Notes: a model not told the origin generated them from the sequence alone. DNA of 58,407 nucleotides from Saccoglossus kowalevskii (GCF_000003605.2 NW_003158725.1:204030-262436); one strand, 5' to 3'. Counted from the stretch's first letter, positions 25,280 through 37,985 are shown. Translations and numbers: made by a program.

Positions 25280-26103
25280 CAGTGGCCCCTCGCTAAGTCG
25301 CGCCTCGGTAAGTCGCGATTCGGCTAAGTCGCGGGTACTTGGATGGCTCCCAAAATTTCTCTTGTGTTTTGACAGCAGTTTTGAAGTACAAAGACTAATG
25401 TTTCGTGGCATAGTGTTTTTAACTAACCGTTAAAGAGACAACTTAACACCTACTGTCCGTCAATTGCTGAGACGAAATGGGTGNNNNNNNNNNNNNNNNN
25501 NNNNNNNNNNNNNNNNNNNNNNNNNNNNNNNNNNNNNNNNNNNNNNNNNNNNNNNNNNNNNNNNNNNNNNNNNNNNNNNNNNNNNNNNNNNNNNNNNNNN
25601 NNNNNNNNNNNNNNNNNNNNNNNNNNNNNNNNNNNNNNNNNNNNNNNNNNNNNNNNNNNNNNNNNNNNNNNNNNNNNNNNNNNNNNNNNNNNNNNNNNNN
25701 NNNNNNNNNNNNNNNNNNNNNNNNNNNNNNNNNNNNNNNNNNNNNNNNNNNNNNNNNNNNNNNNNNNNNNNNNNNNNNNNNNNNNNNNNNNNNNNNNNNN
25801 NNNNNNNNNNNNNNNNNNNNNNNNNNNNNNNNNNNNNNNNNNNNNNNNNNNNNNNNNNNNNNNNNNNNNNNNNNNNNNNNNNNNNNNNNNNNNNNNNNNN
25901 NNNNNNNNNNNNNNNNNNNNNNNNNNNNNNNNNNNNNNNNNNNNNNNNNNNNNNNNNNNNNNNNNNNNNNNNNNNNNNNNNNNNNNNNNNNNNNNNNNNG
26001 CACGATCTCCCTCTTTCACGAGGTCCCTCGGTAAGTCGCGGCCCTCGATAAGTCGCGGTTTTTGCTTGGATCCCGACACCCGCGACTTAGCGAGGGGCCA
26101 CTG
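25280..26103. mobile_element. Pogo/Tigger-type DNA transposon, interior unsequenced
   Basis: The left end starts CAGTGGCCCCTCGCTAAGTC and continues GCG; the right end is its exact reverse complement over 23 bp (26081-26103). TA directly flanks both ends (25278-25279 and 26104-26105), the target duplication of the Tc1/mariner superfamily. CAGT...CCTCG...AAGTCG is the style of pogo/Tigger termini. Inside the left end, AAGTCGCG recurs three times; two more direct copies lie inside the right end, a set of subterminal repeats that may bind transposase. The centre is a 516-base gap, so a transposase cannot be assessed. The span, if the gap is sized correctly, is 824 bp, which fits a non-autonomous copy. 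Confidence 0.85.
25484..25999. other. Assembly gap (516 N)
   Basis: A continuous run of N inside the pogo-type element. The long open frames of 185-243 residues crossing it are artefacts. Confidence 0.99.
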
Positions 26104-26105
26104 TA

Positions 26106-28519
26106 TTTATTTACCAAAACACAAAATGCCATTTGCTTTGTTCAAGATGAACCTGAAGTTCCATCGGGTGAAACACCTATACACGGCAGACTTCCGTGAT
26201 ACTAATATGTAAAAAAAATGATAAAAAACATGAATCGCAATCAGACTCAAATATTAAAATAATAACAATCTCAACGACATTAGATGCACAAGCAAGAGAT
26301 GCACCGCTTACAGTTGAAATCAAAAGATACGGATTCTAGAAAATATGTACTTAATTTATTTCTTAACACTTAATTACATGTATTTTTCACTCACTGATTT
26401 GACTACGTGCATTGGTATATTTGTCAATGTGAGAATGCAAATTGGAACCCTATAGTGTTGGTGCGTAGTGAGTGGGAAATATACTCACAGGTAGGAGCAA
26501 GTAGTGATACAATTAAAACGCAGTCAGTCCTCAGAATCGTGTGTTGCGAGTCAGTGATACATTTAAAGAATAAAAAAGCATGTTCCTTTCACTCACGCAA
26601 AGAGAAAACATTGTAACTTAAAATGGGAATCAGGTGTTTAACTAACGCAACTCTCACGCAACATTGATATGTATGAAAGTGAATAAATGTGAACCAACTA
26701 TCAAATTTTGAGTTCAAACATGTACTTGCATGAACCAATAGTAACGATCTCTGATCTGTGAATGTCAATTTTAAATAAACTCAATTTTTAGAAAAACAAA
26801 ACCACATAAGTTCTAAAGTAATCGAATATATTAGTCATCTAAACTTTTAAATGTTATTATTTAAAACTTATTATTTTACAATGTTGACATTATAGTTAAA
26901 GTATTTTTAAATATATTCTATTACTGATGAAATTATTTCTATTAAAAATATATTTCTCAAACAACTTCTATAGAAATATGTGTAATTCATATTGAATAAC
27001 TGTTGGAGATGGTTGTTTTTATTTTTCAACTATCATTTCCACTGTTTCTTTTTTTCATTTTTACTGACTCCCATGTCAGAGCATCATTGCCATAAGGCGT
27101 TGACCCAGTTTAACACATCCTTGCATATATTTGTCGTATTATAATGCAACACAGAAATTAAAAAAATATACACAAACACAAACGAAAAACCGTTAAAAGA
27201 ATGCGATGACGATTTTATCAACATTAAACTCTGTTGCCATTACAAACTTTTAAACGCACGTTTTCTTGCCTGCAGATCACAATCAAAAATCGACATGATT
27301 TGCGTTTCAAGGTTGACTGATGTACCTAAATTGTTTTCTTATGTTTAATGTTGGATGGTTTATGGTCATATACCAGTAATACTGCTTGTTTTCTTAACTA
27401 TGCTTTCATCTTTGCTTTATATCCTCTGGGCATCATTCGCAGTAATAATAAATTCTAGTTTACAAACTAGATTAGTTTCTGAGGCAATCAACGATGTATA
27501 ACCAGTATTCTTTACTTACGGCTATCGAGGATGTTGTAATATCCAGTGACATCCCAACACAATTAGTCTAAAAACCCTGAAACCTAAATATGAAATTGTT
27601 ATCATGAAACATTAAGATTTTGACATATTGCCCCAGTTGTATTTTTTATGTAACCCATTTCAAGGTGGTATTAAATAATTGTGATTTTAGTATTGGCCAA
27701 TTTGGTAAATGCTCGTGTGAAAGAATAAAATAACCAACTGTTTGGTGAGATCAATATCTTTGCTTACTTTCTCCCAGTGATCCATGGCATTCAACACTGG
27801 TCAAAGGCTCGTACAATACTCACTGCAAATTACACATTTGGTTTACTTGTTGTGTCCGTATACATCACTGTACAATGGTTCTATATCAGTATATAATCCA
27901 CGTAATACCGCCAACTAAAAAGGGTAACACAACAAGTAGGTCTCAATCAATAACAGAGAATGAACATGGTATCAACAGTCCAATCGCTAAGTGTGATACG
28001 CTCAAAATATAACTATCTTAAATTTGCGATTCACTGTGTACATCATACATATGCGGCTACCATCTCGATCTTATTTCTACGATAATTTCAATCGAGGATT
28101 TAGCAGTCTTCCATACATTTTGATTTCTGTCAATACACTCTAATAAGACACAACGCTTTATAATTACTAAATACGGACCTAATTTCCCGGGATCTTCAAT
28201 CATTATTGACAAACGTCTTGATATGTTTTGCTGCATCACTCTCACAAATGTAACTCGAACTTTCAGAGTCTTCCTTCTAACACTTTCACCACAAGTGAGC
28301 TGTATAACACATAACTAGCGAAGGTCTACAAAAACCTTCCAAGTAAATCTTAGCAAAACATATGCAGTCATTGCATGGTTCCCCTAAATTCAAACAAACA
28401 AACAAAAACATTCTTCTATACTAAACACTGGTTGCCATCTACAGTATGGATTCAATTATCTGGATTCCATGGCCTACTAGTAGAGCCTGATTGTGATTTC
28501 CAATAACCAATCGAATCTA
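26106..28519. other. Gene-free stretch
   Basis: Strongly AT-rich, with ORFs of 60-70 residues that look random. I see no repeat pair within this window. Confidence 0.45.
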
Positions 28520-28663
28520 CATCTTTTTTGGGGTATGTCTCTTCAACTTGCGGGCAAGTGGCCAATGGCATTGAGACTAACCTTCATCCATCATGAGCAC
28601 TATGTCATCCTTTCGCATATTTGGTTGTGTTGCAATCCATTTATGACGCTCCTTTAGAGGGTG
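28520..28663 (-). pseudogene. BEL/Pao-type retrotransposon integrase C-terminal fragment
   Basis: Read on the minus strand from 28663, the frame gives PLKERHKWIATQPNMRKDD, then IVLMMDEG, a stop, and SQCHWPLARKLK. This matches the conserved C-terminal part of BEL/Pao integrases as I know it: an ERxKW-like start, a (G/D)DIVL strand and a WPL(G/A)R motif. The internal stop and lack of other pol domains nearby show a dead fragment. No LTR was found. Confidence 0.6.
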
Positions 28664-31600
28664 TGTCACAGTTTAAGACCTGCTTATTGCTATTGAGAGG
28701 GGCACCCACAGACATCACACTGGACATGAGGTTCTCTCACTGCTAGAAAGGGGGTAGACAAGACAATAGTACTGGAAATGAAATACACATACACCAAAAT
28801 ATCAAGTTAAAGCTCCTGGCTTTAATACCAGGAGATCTGGCTTCATAAACCAGAAATAAACCCGGTGGTGGTACAACCTTTGACTTCAAGTCAAGATCAC
28901 AATCTGCCATCAGACCTGTCTGGCACACATCTATTTAGATAAGAGGGCGAATGTTGACAATAAACTCTGCTTCAACTAGAATTGACCCCCAATAACTCGT
29001 CATCTAACTGACCATATATTGTCAAGAAACCTGAGCATTTCGGACTGATTTTATCATTCTTTTTCATATGTCTCGTGACAATCATCTTTCAACAGCTCTC
29101 GTCTTTTTTATCCTCATCTATCTCTGCTAGTGCTGCTGAAACGTTCTTCTTGGTGCCAACAGAATTTGTTCCTTGATCAGATTTTTTGTCACACATGTCC
29201 ACGACGACAGATGAAATATCTGTAGGCATTTAGAAATGAGTTTCTGGCCATTGAATTTGTTTGCTCAATGTGTAAAAAAAGGTTAAAAAAAAGCCACCAT
29301 AAATCTGATGGAGCAGTTTCCAATCTGTCCACTGACAAATCTGTTGTCGAAGCCTAGTATGACGTCTTTGGCCGCTGAGAAGTCAATATACTAATATATC
29401 GACCACCAAGTGCGAGAATCTGAATGACTGATAGGACGATGAGGTATATAATATATTATATTTCTCCCGGTCAATATTGATGTACAGTTTTGTTTAAAAT
29501 GGTAAGATGCTGGTTATTGTGAGCTCATTTCATTTTTTCTCCGAACGTTTGTCGTCGTTGCAGTCAGAATGTTGTATTGTTCTAAGCTGTAACAAAAAGA
29601 TATTACTGACATTATACCAATGCAAACCGCCGAAGTTGGATGACCGCCCAGTGTTTGCACAGTTCAATTCATATATGAAGTCACCTGTGGGTCGTAATTG
29701 TACATCGTGAATTGTGCAACAGTGGCGGATTCAGTGGGCTGGCTTGATTTGTCAATGTGTTTTTGGGCTGAAGGGGGCGCGCCTAGCGCGTGTGTAAACG
29801 AGAATGGGACTTGCCACTTTTCATTTTAAAAGATTTGTAAGATTTGTCTGCTGTTTGTTTTGTTTTTTATAGAACTTGCTGCAAATTTGCGTTGCGGATT
29901 CTAAATCTATGTTGGCTATTGGTTATATATTAGGCATGATGTATGTGCATTGTAGCATAACCTTAGAATGAAATCTCATTCTAAGATCTATTATTGTAGT
30001 TACGTAAATGCGTACGGCAACGTATGAAAACTACTCTGATTTGAAACAAACTATGGTTGCTACCCCGAAATGTTTGTATTAATTAGTGTCAAAACGTTAT
30101 TTCAAATGTTAAAAAACAAAATTACGTGATTGTCTTAATGAAAGGACCACAAGATAACCCCTACTGACTCTTTACTTGCTTCGGTTGTTTTTTGTTTTTC
30201 ATTAAAATATTCTTCATCTAATAATCTAAAAATATATAGCTTTTAATAGCGTGGTGTCGTGAAAGGCTAACCAATGCGGAGGTATGAGATTAATACCGCA
30301 CTGGTCAGCGTATTACATTCATTTTTATGACACGTTTTGCTAAAAGTCTCGCCATTACATATCATAACTGTATATAGTAATTATGTCATTGCGTTACAAA
30401 TGTTGTAACCTGCAGTTATGGAATCATCTATGCATGACCGACAAAGTAATATGATTTATAGGTGTGGACGATATTATTTTTTGACTTAATTGTGCATGAC
30501 AATTCTCAAGTGATTCCGCATATAACAGTCAGTTTAATAGATAAAATGTAGACTACTTAGATGGAGTAATGACCATTAATGCAATTCCTGGCATTTCAGT
30601 AATTGAAATATTTTACTATGATTGTCGTCCTCCCCCGTAAAAGTCGTAATCTCGTTTGACAGGATCCACTGGGGAATCAGACATCCGGTATGTGAATTGT
30701 GTGATCAGTCACTCCGATCATAGATGCATTAGTCTAGATAATGAATTCCTTCAGACGGATATTATATATCAATCTTTAACAGCTATTAAAAATGTTTTTT
30801 TTCGAGAAAATTGTGCATATTGTATCTGAGTAATACTCCTGATTTGGCAATCACGTTCTCTCGGGAATTAGTACTAATGCATTGCGTGGTGACACACTCA
30901 ACGGGAGATGAACAATGTATTCTGTGGTGGCAAATTTACGAATATGTAAAAAGGTCAATCACACTTCTTTTTCACGGTTAATTAACAAATGCAACTTCGA
31001 ATTATTGCATGTGGTCGTCTAAAGTAACTAAAATCTGCGCCACACTTTACTGTAGTTAATCAGTATGTGCACATAAGGTATCATTAATCCAATGGGATAA
31101 TAAGGGAGGCGTGGTCGGGAGAGGCTTCCTCTTTGTCGCGAGTCCAAATCTCGTGTGTTGCGCGTATGTCCGCAATACGCCTGTAATTACAAGGCTAATA
31201 TATATAGATACTATTGCCGAATTTATTGTCCATGTTATATATGTGAAAAAGATATCGCACGAGGCTGTATCGACCGACATTCTATGATCGAACGTTATAA
31301 ATATGTGTTGAACGTATTAATTTCACGTCCTAGGAAATCAGATTATTCTCACCCAAGTCGGATGTGACTTTTTTGAATTGCCTTATTCTGTGTATCACAG
31401 TGAGTGGCGACGTGCTATTTGCGAATGTGTGCATTTCTCTTACGACCTTTTCAAACCAATTTCATCATCGCGTTGCAGTAAACTTAAATTCAATTATTGA
31501 TATAATAAAATAAAATAAACTGAGCTTTTCCTAATCATCCGTCAAATTACTTCATCACAACGACAATGGAATATACATTCACACTGTACGTGTTCCGTAT

Positions 31601-33060
31601 ACGGATAAGTCAACTGAAAATTCGTGTCTGCATCCATCGTTATCGAATGAATGGAGCGCTAATTTGAAGTCAGTGCACTTGTTCCACTATGTCTAGGTTT
31701 GGGCTGCAATTTTCGCGAGAATGTGAAGTAAACACAAATTCTTGTTAACGTTACTTGTGCCAGCATATACTTAAATTTTACTTACGTAACAATTATGTTC
31801 ATTAGTGAGTAGTCTATTAATCGTAAACATACTCTACACATAATTTTGATTTAGTACATACAATATTACGATAACAAGGTTTTTTTTCATTATTCCTTCC
31901 TCTTCTAAGTTTTTATTGCTCAGAGCAATCTCATAGCCACTTTCTGGGTGATCGTTGTCTAATTTTAAAATGTTTGATTACTCTTTTTATTTTAAGTGTG
32001 TCGGCGCTCGTTGCTGTATTTCTGAGCAAGAATATCTATGTAACGTATGACAACATTCATTAAATAAATGAGTATGTATAAGGTTTTATCTGGCAGTGAA
32101 ATACTTTGACATTAACTTGTTAAACAAATTGTAAAATTGGTAAAATAAATCATGATTAGTATTATAATATTTAGATACAAATGGTGTTATGATTGCTTCT
32201 TTTCGAGTGCTATCTTGTGTCGTGTCAGACCATAGTAGAGATACTGATACATATTGAAACCGCAGATGAATATTAACACGTGGTTGGGTGTGGTGCAGTT
32301 GTAAAGAGAATATAATATATTCCACTCAATTTCAAATACATATAATTGTGTACACACATGGTGAACATGTTGGATGATACCTATATGTAATCACACATAC
32401 AATGCTTATGAACAAGACATGATATTGTAACTACAAAAGAGACCAGGATGTGGATACGATGATTGACACATGCGATCGTAAGATTGCTTGTTCTGGCAAA
32501 TTTGTAATAAATCTCGGCCACGTGAAACATTTAATCTCAATCATTTTCTGTCATTACACTCATTGTTCCTCAATTTCAAGAAATTCGTTTAATGACACCA
32601 TTATAGTTTTTCGGTTCGATATTTCAATATAATGATTACAATTAAATGTGGAATAAGAATATTGTAAATAATTTGATGAATTGGTTTATCTTATATTGTT
32701 TGAGAGTGTACGCAGTTTATACAAATTTTGAAAAATATTTTTAAATATGGATGGCTTACGGGTCGAATACGTTTAGTAAGTTGGTTATAAAGACTCTCGC
32801 GAGGAAAAACGTTGTACGTCGGAGGTAACACACATGCGACATGCTTTATTTGACTTAAAATCTAGAAAGCCAAACCATTTTTGGAGGCATTTAGCTATGT
32901 GTATTACTAAGCTATAATATCAGGTGAATTTGGTTTATGCCATGTCTGAATACTTGTGTATGATTTTTGATTTTTTTAGAATGGAGGCAGGTGTTCATTG
33001 ATTTGACTTTCGATTATTAGTGGCCTGAATCCAGCTTTGCCACTGATTGTCATGCGACCG
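28664..33060. other. Stretch without an intact gene
   Basis: A short minus-strand ORF of 46 residues, rich in D/E/K/S, lies at 29089-29229. A repeat-like start, AGTGGCGGATTCAG, lies near 29722. A tRNA-like remnant is possible at 31108-31155. The rest shows nothing recognisable. Confidence 0.4.
29089..29229 (-). CDS. Possible small exon or ORF of unknown function
   Basis: Forty-six residues starting MPTDISSVVVDMCDKKSD and ending DEDKKDESC. The composition is polar and acidic, more protein-like than neighbouring ORFs. I recognise no family, and it lies about 400 bp from the BEL/Pao fragment on the same strand, so it could be retrotransposon debris. The start context is weak. Confidence 0.15.
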   Translation of the reverse strand: MPTDISSVVVDMCDKKSDQGTNSVGTKKNVSAALAEIDEDKKDESC

Positions 33061-33881
33061 ATCATTTATTGTGACTCGTATTTTTATTCTCGGTATCATA
33101 TGAAAAATTCAGCATACAAGTCTTTTTCATTCCGTATGAAAAGTGTCCGTTTATGCAATCTATGCGCGTTAGCACACCAACTCGTCTAGAATAAACAGCC
33201 AATGTCAATAGAGTTGCGATAGTGGATACTAGCAAACCAAATTCCGTACAGGAATAACGTATGCTTTTTGGTTCATTTAGTGTACTGTTTTGGACTCAAC
33301 ATCCCCCAAAACCTAATATTACATGCAATAACGTAAATAATGCATCGAATCTTTCGTGTTTTCGTCGTAAAGTTGTGTTGGCTGTTCCCTCTCCTCTCTT
33401 AATAATGTATATATGTAATAAGGAGCTAAGCAAACAGTTTGTGTTATATCAATTATAATTTTATTGATTCCTATTATCCGATGGTTACTTTTTCACTTCG
33501 TAATCGGCAGTTTTCTTTAAAATTGGTCAGTTTCCTCGCTGGATACGGTCCAACTTACATTTTAAATATGTCCGATTCGGACCGGTATATTTTTTTTAGT
33601 GTACAGCTCCATTTTCAATAATCATCCCTTTCACAAGAGGTTTAACATCTGACATGAACAGCAATAGACACATTTCTCCACGCTTTTGACAGATTTAAAA
33701 CTTTATCTCCCGTCATCTTAATGAGTTTCCTTACAGTTATAATTTAATTATGTAAACCAATCTGGTCCAATCCAGAAAATATCACACTGCCATTATAAAT
33801 ATATGAACTCAAATAATAATTTAAATGTGGTAATTTGTCTTGTTCTATGTAAAGCATTCCAGCTCGTTGATCATCAGGTTC
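33061..33881 (+). repeat. Long dispersed repeat Y, copy 1
   Basis: Aligns collinearly with 42001-42510. Shared blocks include TTTTATTCTCGGTATCATAT, AATCGGCAGTTTTCTTTAAA, CACAAGAGGTTTAACATCTG and GTGGTAATTTGTCTTGTTCT. This copy carries two extra segments, about 33272-33450 and about 33753-33825. The second is bounded by AATTTAA-type direct repeats. Confidence 0.9.
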
Positions 33882-34200
33882 AAACAAGTGAGTTTGACCA
33901 GCCTCTAAACTGCAATAAAATTATAAATAAATACAAATTAAATATCCTCAATAATATACTTCATAATATGATTGTAAGTTTGTTTTTTGAAATAGATTGG
34001 TAAACATACCAGAATCATCTTCGCCAGCCAAGGATCATTTATTCAGCCGAAACCTCAACATTAACCCTTCACCACGATTTACTGTATGTCGCACGCTCTC
34101 AAGCAATTATAAGATTCACTTCTGCTAATTTGCATCATCCAATCAGAACTCACGATAGAAACGACACATTACTTAGTAAAATTCAGGTAAAATTAAAACG

Positions 34201-34361
34201 ATGGAATATACAAATGAACGTCAAAAGGCGCTTAGTGCTGTATCTGAGGGAAATGATATGTTTGTTGCAACTACAGTCCCTCTAGGTACTGTGTTGGAAC
34301 GATGACAGGATCGGGCAAGTCGGTATGTTATCAGTTTTCGATTGTTTTGTCAGTTTACTAA
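34201..34361 (+). pseudogene. RecQ-like helicase fragment with Walker A motif
   Basis: From 34201 the frame reads EYTNERQKALSAVSEGNDMF then VATT. After about 26 extra bases, a shifted frame from 34302 reads MTGSGKSVCYQFSIVLS, then a stop. Together these match motifs 0 and I of RecQ-family helicases ('RxxQ..A....GkDvfv..pTGsGKS.cYQ'). The 26-bp insertion shifts the frame and no later motifs (DEAH, motif III) follow, so this is a broken fragment. RecQ-like genes are sometimes amplified or carried by mobile elements; the source here is unknown. Confidence 0.6.
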
Positions 34362-34965
34362 AACACGGTTAATTTGTTCAAATATTTAGACATTCCATCA
34401 GTTTTATTCACTTGCCCACAAATAATTGTCAACGTTGGAATAAGAAATTTGGAAGCATGTCAACGAATATAGACCTTCTGTTCTTGACTTCGGGTCAAGC
34501 GCAAAGCCTACACGCCGCAATTGTTTTGATCTATAATTTATTATACGGCAACGCTGATTGGTGGAACCAGCTCTTTGGCGCGTCCAATCAAATGACTCGA
34601 TCTAACTGTAGTGAAATACAGTTTTTTCCGAACATGATCACGCACGGGTTCGTGGCCCTGTTATATATGACCAGCTTTAACCCGTGCGATTCGGACGATG
34701 TACCAAGATGTGCTATTAACATTTTATACATGCCTGTGTGCTTCATCAAATATTCAATATGCATGCAAATTTGGCAATTTTTATCACAGTTTTTACGTAA
34801 GTGCTATTTATAATGGAACGCTGCAATATTCAGTTATAGGTATTGATTCTAATGAATATAACATTTCCATTTTGATCAATCAATTAAGCAAAAAGTCTAA
34901 CAACATTCATATCATTTCTAACAGTGTGGTAATACAAATATGGGGAGGCAATCTAAATACGATCA
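34362..34965. other. Stretch without a convincing gene, with one hairpin
   Basis: A 133-residue ORF (34412-34813) starts and ends without a recognisable domain. A perfect 10-bp inverted repeat, CGCACGGGTT/AACCCGTGCG, lies at 34641-34650 and 34679-34688 with a 28-bp loop. Confidence 0.35.
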
Positions 34966-34969
34966 CATG

Positions 34970-35175
34970 TGTGTGTGTTGGATACTTTATTTATACACAG
35001 ACAGACCTAGACCGGGGTTGCACCAGCCAAAGTTACAGGTAGACAGGAGTATTACAGGGTTGGAACAGTGATGCAGCTCATAGCGACGTATACAACGCGT
35101 GTAAAATGCATTGTTTGTTTGTTTGTTTGTTTGTTGTTTGTTACATGAAACACGCGCTGCGCGACAACCACCTCC
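34970..35175 (-). repeat. SINE- or LINE-3'-end-like repeat on the minus strand
   Basis: The reverse complement of 35077-35172 matches 57487-57582: GTCGCGCAGCGCGTG, TTTCATGTAA, TTTTACACGCGTTGTATACG. This copy continues on the minus strand through a 100-bp segment to TATAAATAAAGTAT, a polyadenylation-type end. A (TTTG)n tract at 35108-35135 interrupts it. Confidence 0.65.
35108..35135. repeat. (TTTG)n microsatellite
   Basis: Six to seven TTTG units inside the dispersed repeat. Confidence 0.85.
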
Positions 35176-35844
35176 TTTTAACGTTGGCATTATATTAATT
35201 GTTGCTACATACGCTGCTCCTGAACAAAACATAAACCATTTGTTTCTTTCACTGTATGTAATTTTATGTGCTATGTTAATTTTACTAACGTTGTTCTGAT
35301 TTATATGATGTATTCAAAAGATGACTAATGTTATCACAGATTCTGACGAACGTCTCCTTCAGAATGATCGCAACTTATTACTTAATTGATAAAACACTTT
35401 TTCAATTTGTTAAACAGAATCTAGATCCACACATTGCATAACAAGTTCTCACGTAATAATTGCCGAATACTAGCCCCTAGACACATCTATCATTTTGGTA
35501 GTCCCAAAACTAAATGATCATATAGTTTTACTTAATTTTTTGCGTAATAAAAAAATATGTGAATCGTTGTAGTTAACCTTGCTCAAATAACCTCGATGAC
35601 TCATTTCTAGCGAGACAAACTAATACATACGACAACACAGCATACTTCTGTATACGTTGGAATTATATCGTTTTGGGTAGGAATGTAATCATCCCTTGAA
35701 GGGGGTTGTCTGCTGTTTTCAATGGGAATCAGTATGGGATTTGTGAACATGAATCCCGGTGTATTTAAATGTTGTGGATAACTCGACTCCTACTGATAAA
35801 GAGGTCATTTATCCGAACTATATTTATCATTTCATTGGTAGATT

Positions 35845-36012
35845 AATAATGGTGACATTGCTTTCATAGTCTATAGACATTCATCACGCCATATTGAAAT
35901 CCTCGCAACAGTATTCCACAGTTCTATCTGGTGGGAGATAAATATATCTATAATTATATTTGAAAAGTGGAATAGCATTCGGGGTTTTAATTTGTTTGGG
36001 ATTTTGCAAATA
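35845..36012 (+). repeat. Dispersed repeat pair, copy 1
   Basis: Aligns with 38300-38475. Shared blocks include ACATTGCTTTCATAGTC, TATTGAAATCCTC versus GTTGAAATCCTC, CATCTGGT and ATTTGTTTGG. Confidence 0.7.
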
Positions 36013-37660
36013 CAACTCTCAGTGAAATAACGTTCGTGGTGATTTGTTCTCAAATGCATCGCGGTGTTTATATTGGATTTGAAGCAATCTAGTTATAATA
36101 GAGGCTCCAATAGCTTGTATTTTCTTTCACAGGAACACAGAATAAAATTAGAGCCTCTACCTACATTGGATTCTAATCACATTGTGTTTGAAAGTTTATA
36201 ATTACAATTAGAACAACGAGTCGGCCATCCCAGACAGATAAACATAAGTTAGCAGCTCGGATGGAGCAAACGGGCGAATATTTTAGCGATAATTATAAAA
36301 GTGCAGAAACAGGTAATGGCGCCCTCATTCACTTTACAAGATTACTGAAGATTGCATTTTGGATCTTTTCCGATTAATAAAACAAGTTAAGTTTGTTTCC
36401 ATTTTTTGATAAATTCAAATTCTAACTGTGGTTGGACAAAAAGGAATATCTAAATGTAGGTTGGGTGAGTATAACTCAATACGAAAACCTGAGCTTCACT
36501 CACTTAACAGATGTGATGTCGGGGGAACTTGGTGCTTCTTTTAGACCGTCCTTGTTTGTTGACGTCGAGTTCGATTTCGAATGAATGTACTTAAAAGTAT
36601 TGATAATGCTGAACAAGGATCGTTAACATAAACATTTGGAACTAATCAAATATTCCAAAACAGATGGTTCAATGTGTTTTAGACAGGTTTCATTCGGAAA
36701 TTAGCATACTTCGTTGAAGCGAAATATGTATTAATGTTATTACTATGCGCAAAATATAGCCTCGACAATATTATTATTTACTGCCCTCGGTTTACACGAT
36801 GCTCGTTTCTTTTTATTTATCTTACCCTCAGTCTATCCGTAAAACGTAAGAATCCTGTATCTGAAACTTGAAATTCCAACATGCAATTACAGCATTATTA
36901 CTGCATTATTATTAATTACTGGAACGGACCAGATATAATTTATTAAAAAAAATAATCTGGGTATCTGAAATACATTTATAATTTTTTGAAATTATTCACT
37001 CTCTTCTACTGCCATGTGAGTATAGCCTATGTTACAGAACACAGTTAAAAACAACACCATGGTAACCACAACCAAGACACGAAATTAGCTGTCACGTTAC
37101 GTCACGTTAACGAGGAAATCGTTAACACATCAACTATAAAGTTAACATACACTATAACTTTTAGACAGCCCTTTAAACCAGGACGTAAACTCGGCACTGC
37201 ACATGAATACCTCACAATTGAATAATTATGTATATACTAAAATAATTCACGATGCGTGTAGAATATATGACAAGTTTACAACACGTACTCGGCTAGTCGC
37301 TTGTTGACCAGTGTATGTGTGTTGCATTACAATATTTTATTCAACGCTCGGACTCAAATTCAATTCTCACGTTCTGCACAGATTACACATATATGCATTC
37401 AACCATACTGCATATTCCCCACCACGCCAACAATCAATATTTGCAGAGAGAATCAATATAGGGTCCATGAAAACGATTATTACGTCATTCATACAGTGTT
37501 CTCACCAGGAAATAAATGTATATTGCGCCCTCTAGTGACATAAAGTCTTAATGACGTAAATATGTGTTAAGGAGAGTTGGTAATTATTTCAATCCACAGT
37601 CGTCTGATAATAAAAAATGAGTTTCTTCTAGTGATCCACCATCATCTAAATGACGAATGA
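36013..37660. other. Gene-free stretch
   Basis: No coding frame recognised. Contains a short hairpin GTTAACG/CGTTAAC (37106-37126). Confidence 0.4.
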
Positions 37661-37679
37661 CAGCAACGGTTGTACATAG

Positions 37680-37985
37680 ACTACTTTCCCGGAAGTCGAA
37701 GATACGGCGTTTCGCATGCGCGCGCATGTCGTTTTGGGGTATAACGTAAACTTGCACGCGTGATATAGTATTTCTGGGTGTACCAATCGACGTAACAAAA
37801 ATGAAATTCCCTTCTATCGACTATCAGCAAACTGACTTGTTTGTATTTTCCGCCACGACAAAGCAGTAGTAGTTTTGCACCGCAGTTTTGCTACTTCCTG
37901 GAAGTGGTCTATTTCAACGAGATTGCTTGCAGCCATTGACGTTGTTTGACGTCCCGAGAGCGCTCCAACGCTATATGGCGCGACT
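37680..37985. promoter_or_regulatory. GC-richer candidate promoter with ETS and NRF1-like motifs
   Basis: Within 300 bp there is an ETS-type CCCGGAAGTCG (37688-37698), an NRF1-like GCATGCGCGCGCATG (37714-37728), a second ETS-type pair in ACTTCCTGGAAGT (37891-37903), TGACGTC (37948-37954) and several CpGs in otherwise CpG-poor DNA. This is typical of TATA-less metazoan promoters. No ORF that it could drive is visible on either side, though a 5' non-coding exon would not be. Confidence 0.35.

Noticed and set aside
25050-25433. 127-residue + strand ORF
   Set aside because: It runs through the terminal inverted repeat of the pogo-type element, so it is not a conserved gene.
25443-26212. Five long ORFs (185-243 residues) crossing the gap
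   Set aside because: They consist almost entirely of N; no real codons support them.
31108-31155. Possible tRNA-like element (GGCGTGGTCGG ... CGAGTCCAAATCTCG)
   Set aside because: No cloverleaf and weak A box; at most a very old SINE remnant.
34412-34813. 133-residue + strand ORF
   Set aside because: Composition is not protein-like, no domain is visible, and it spans a hairpin of likely mobile-element origin.
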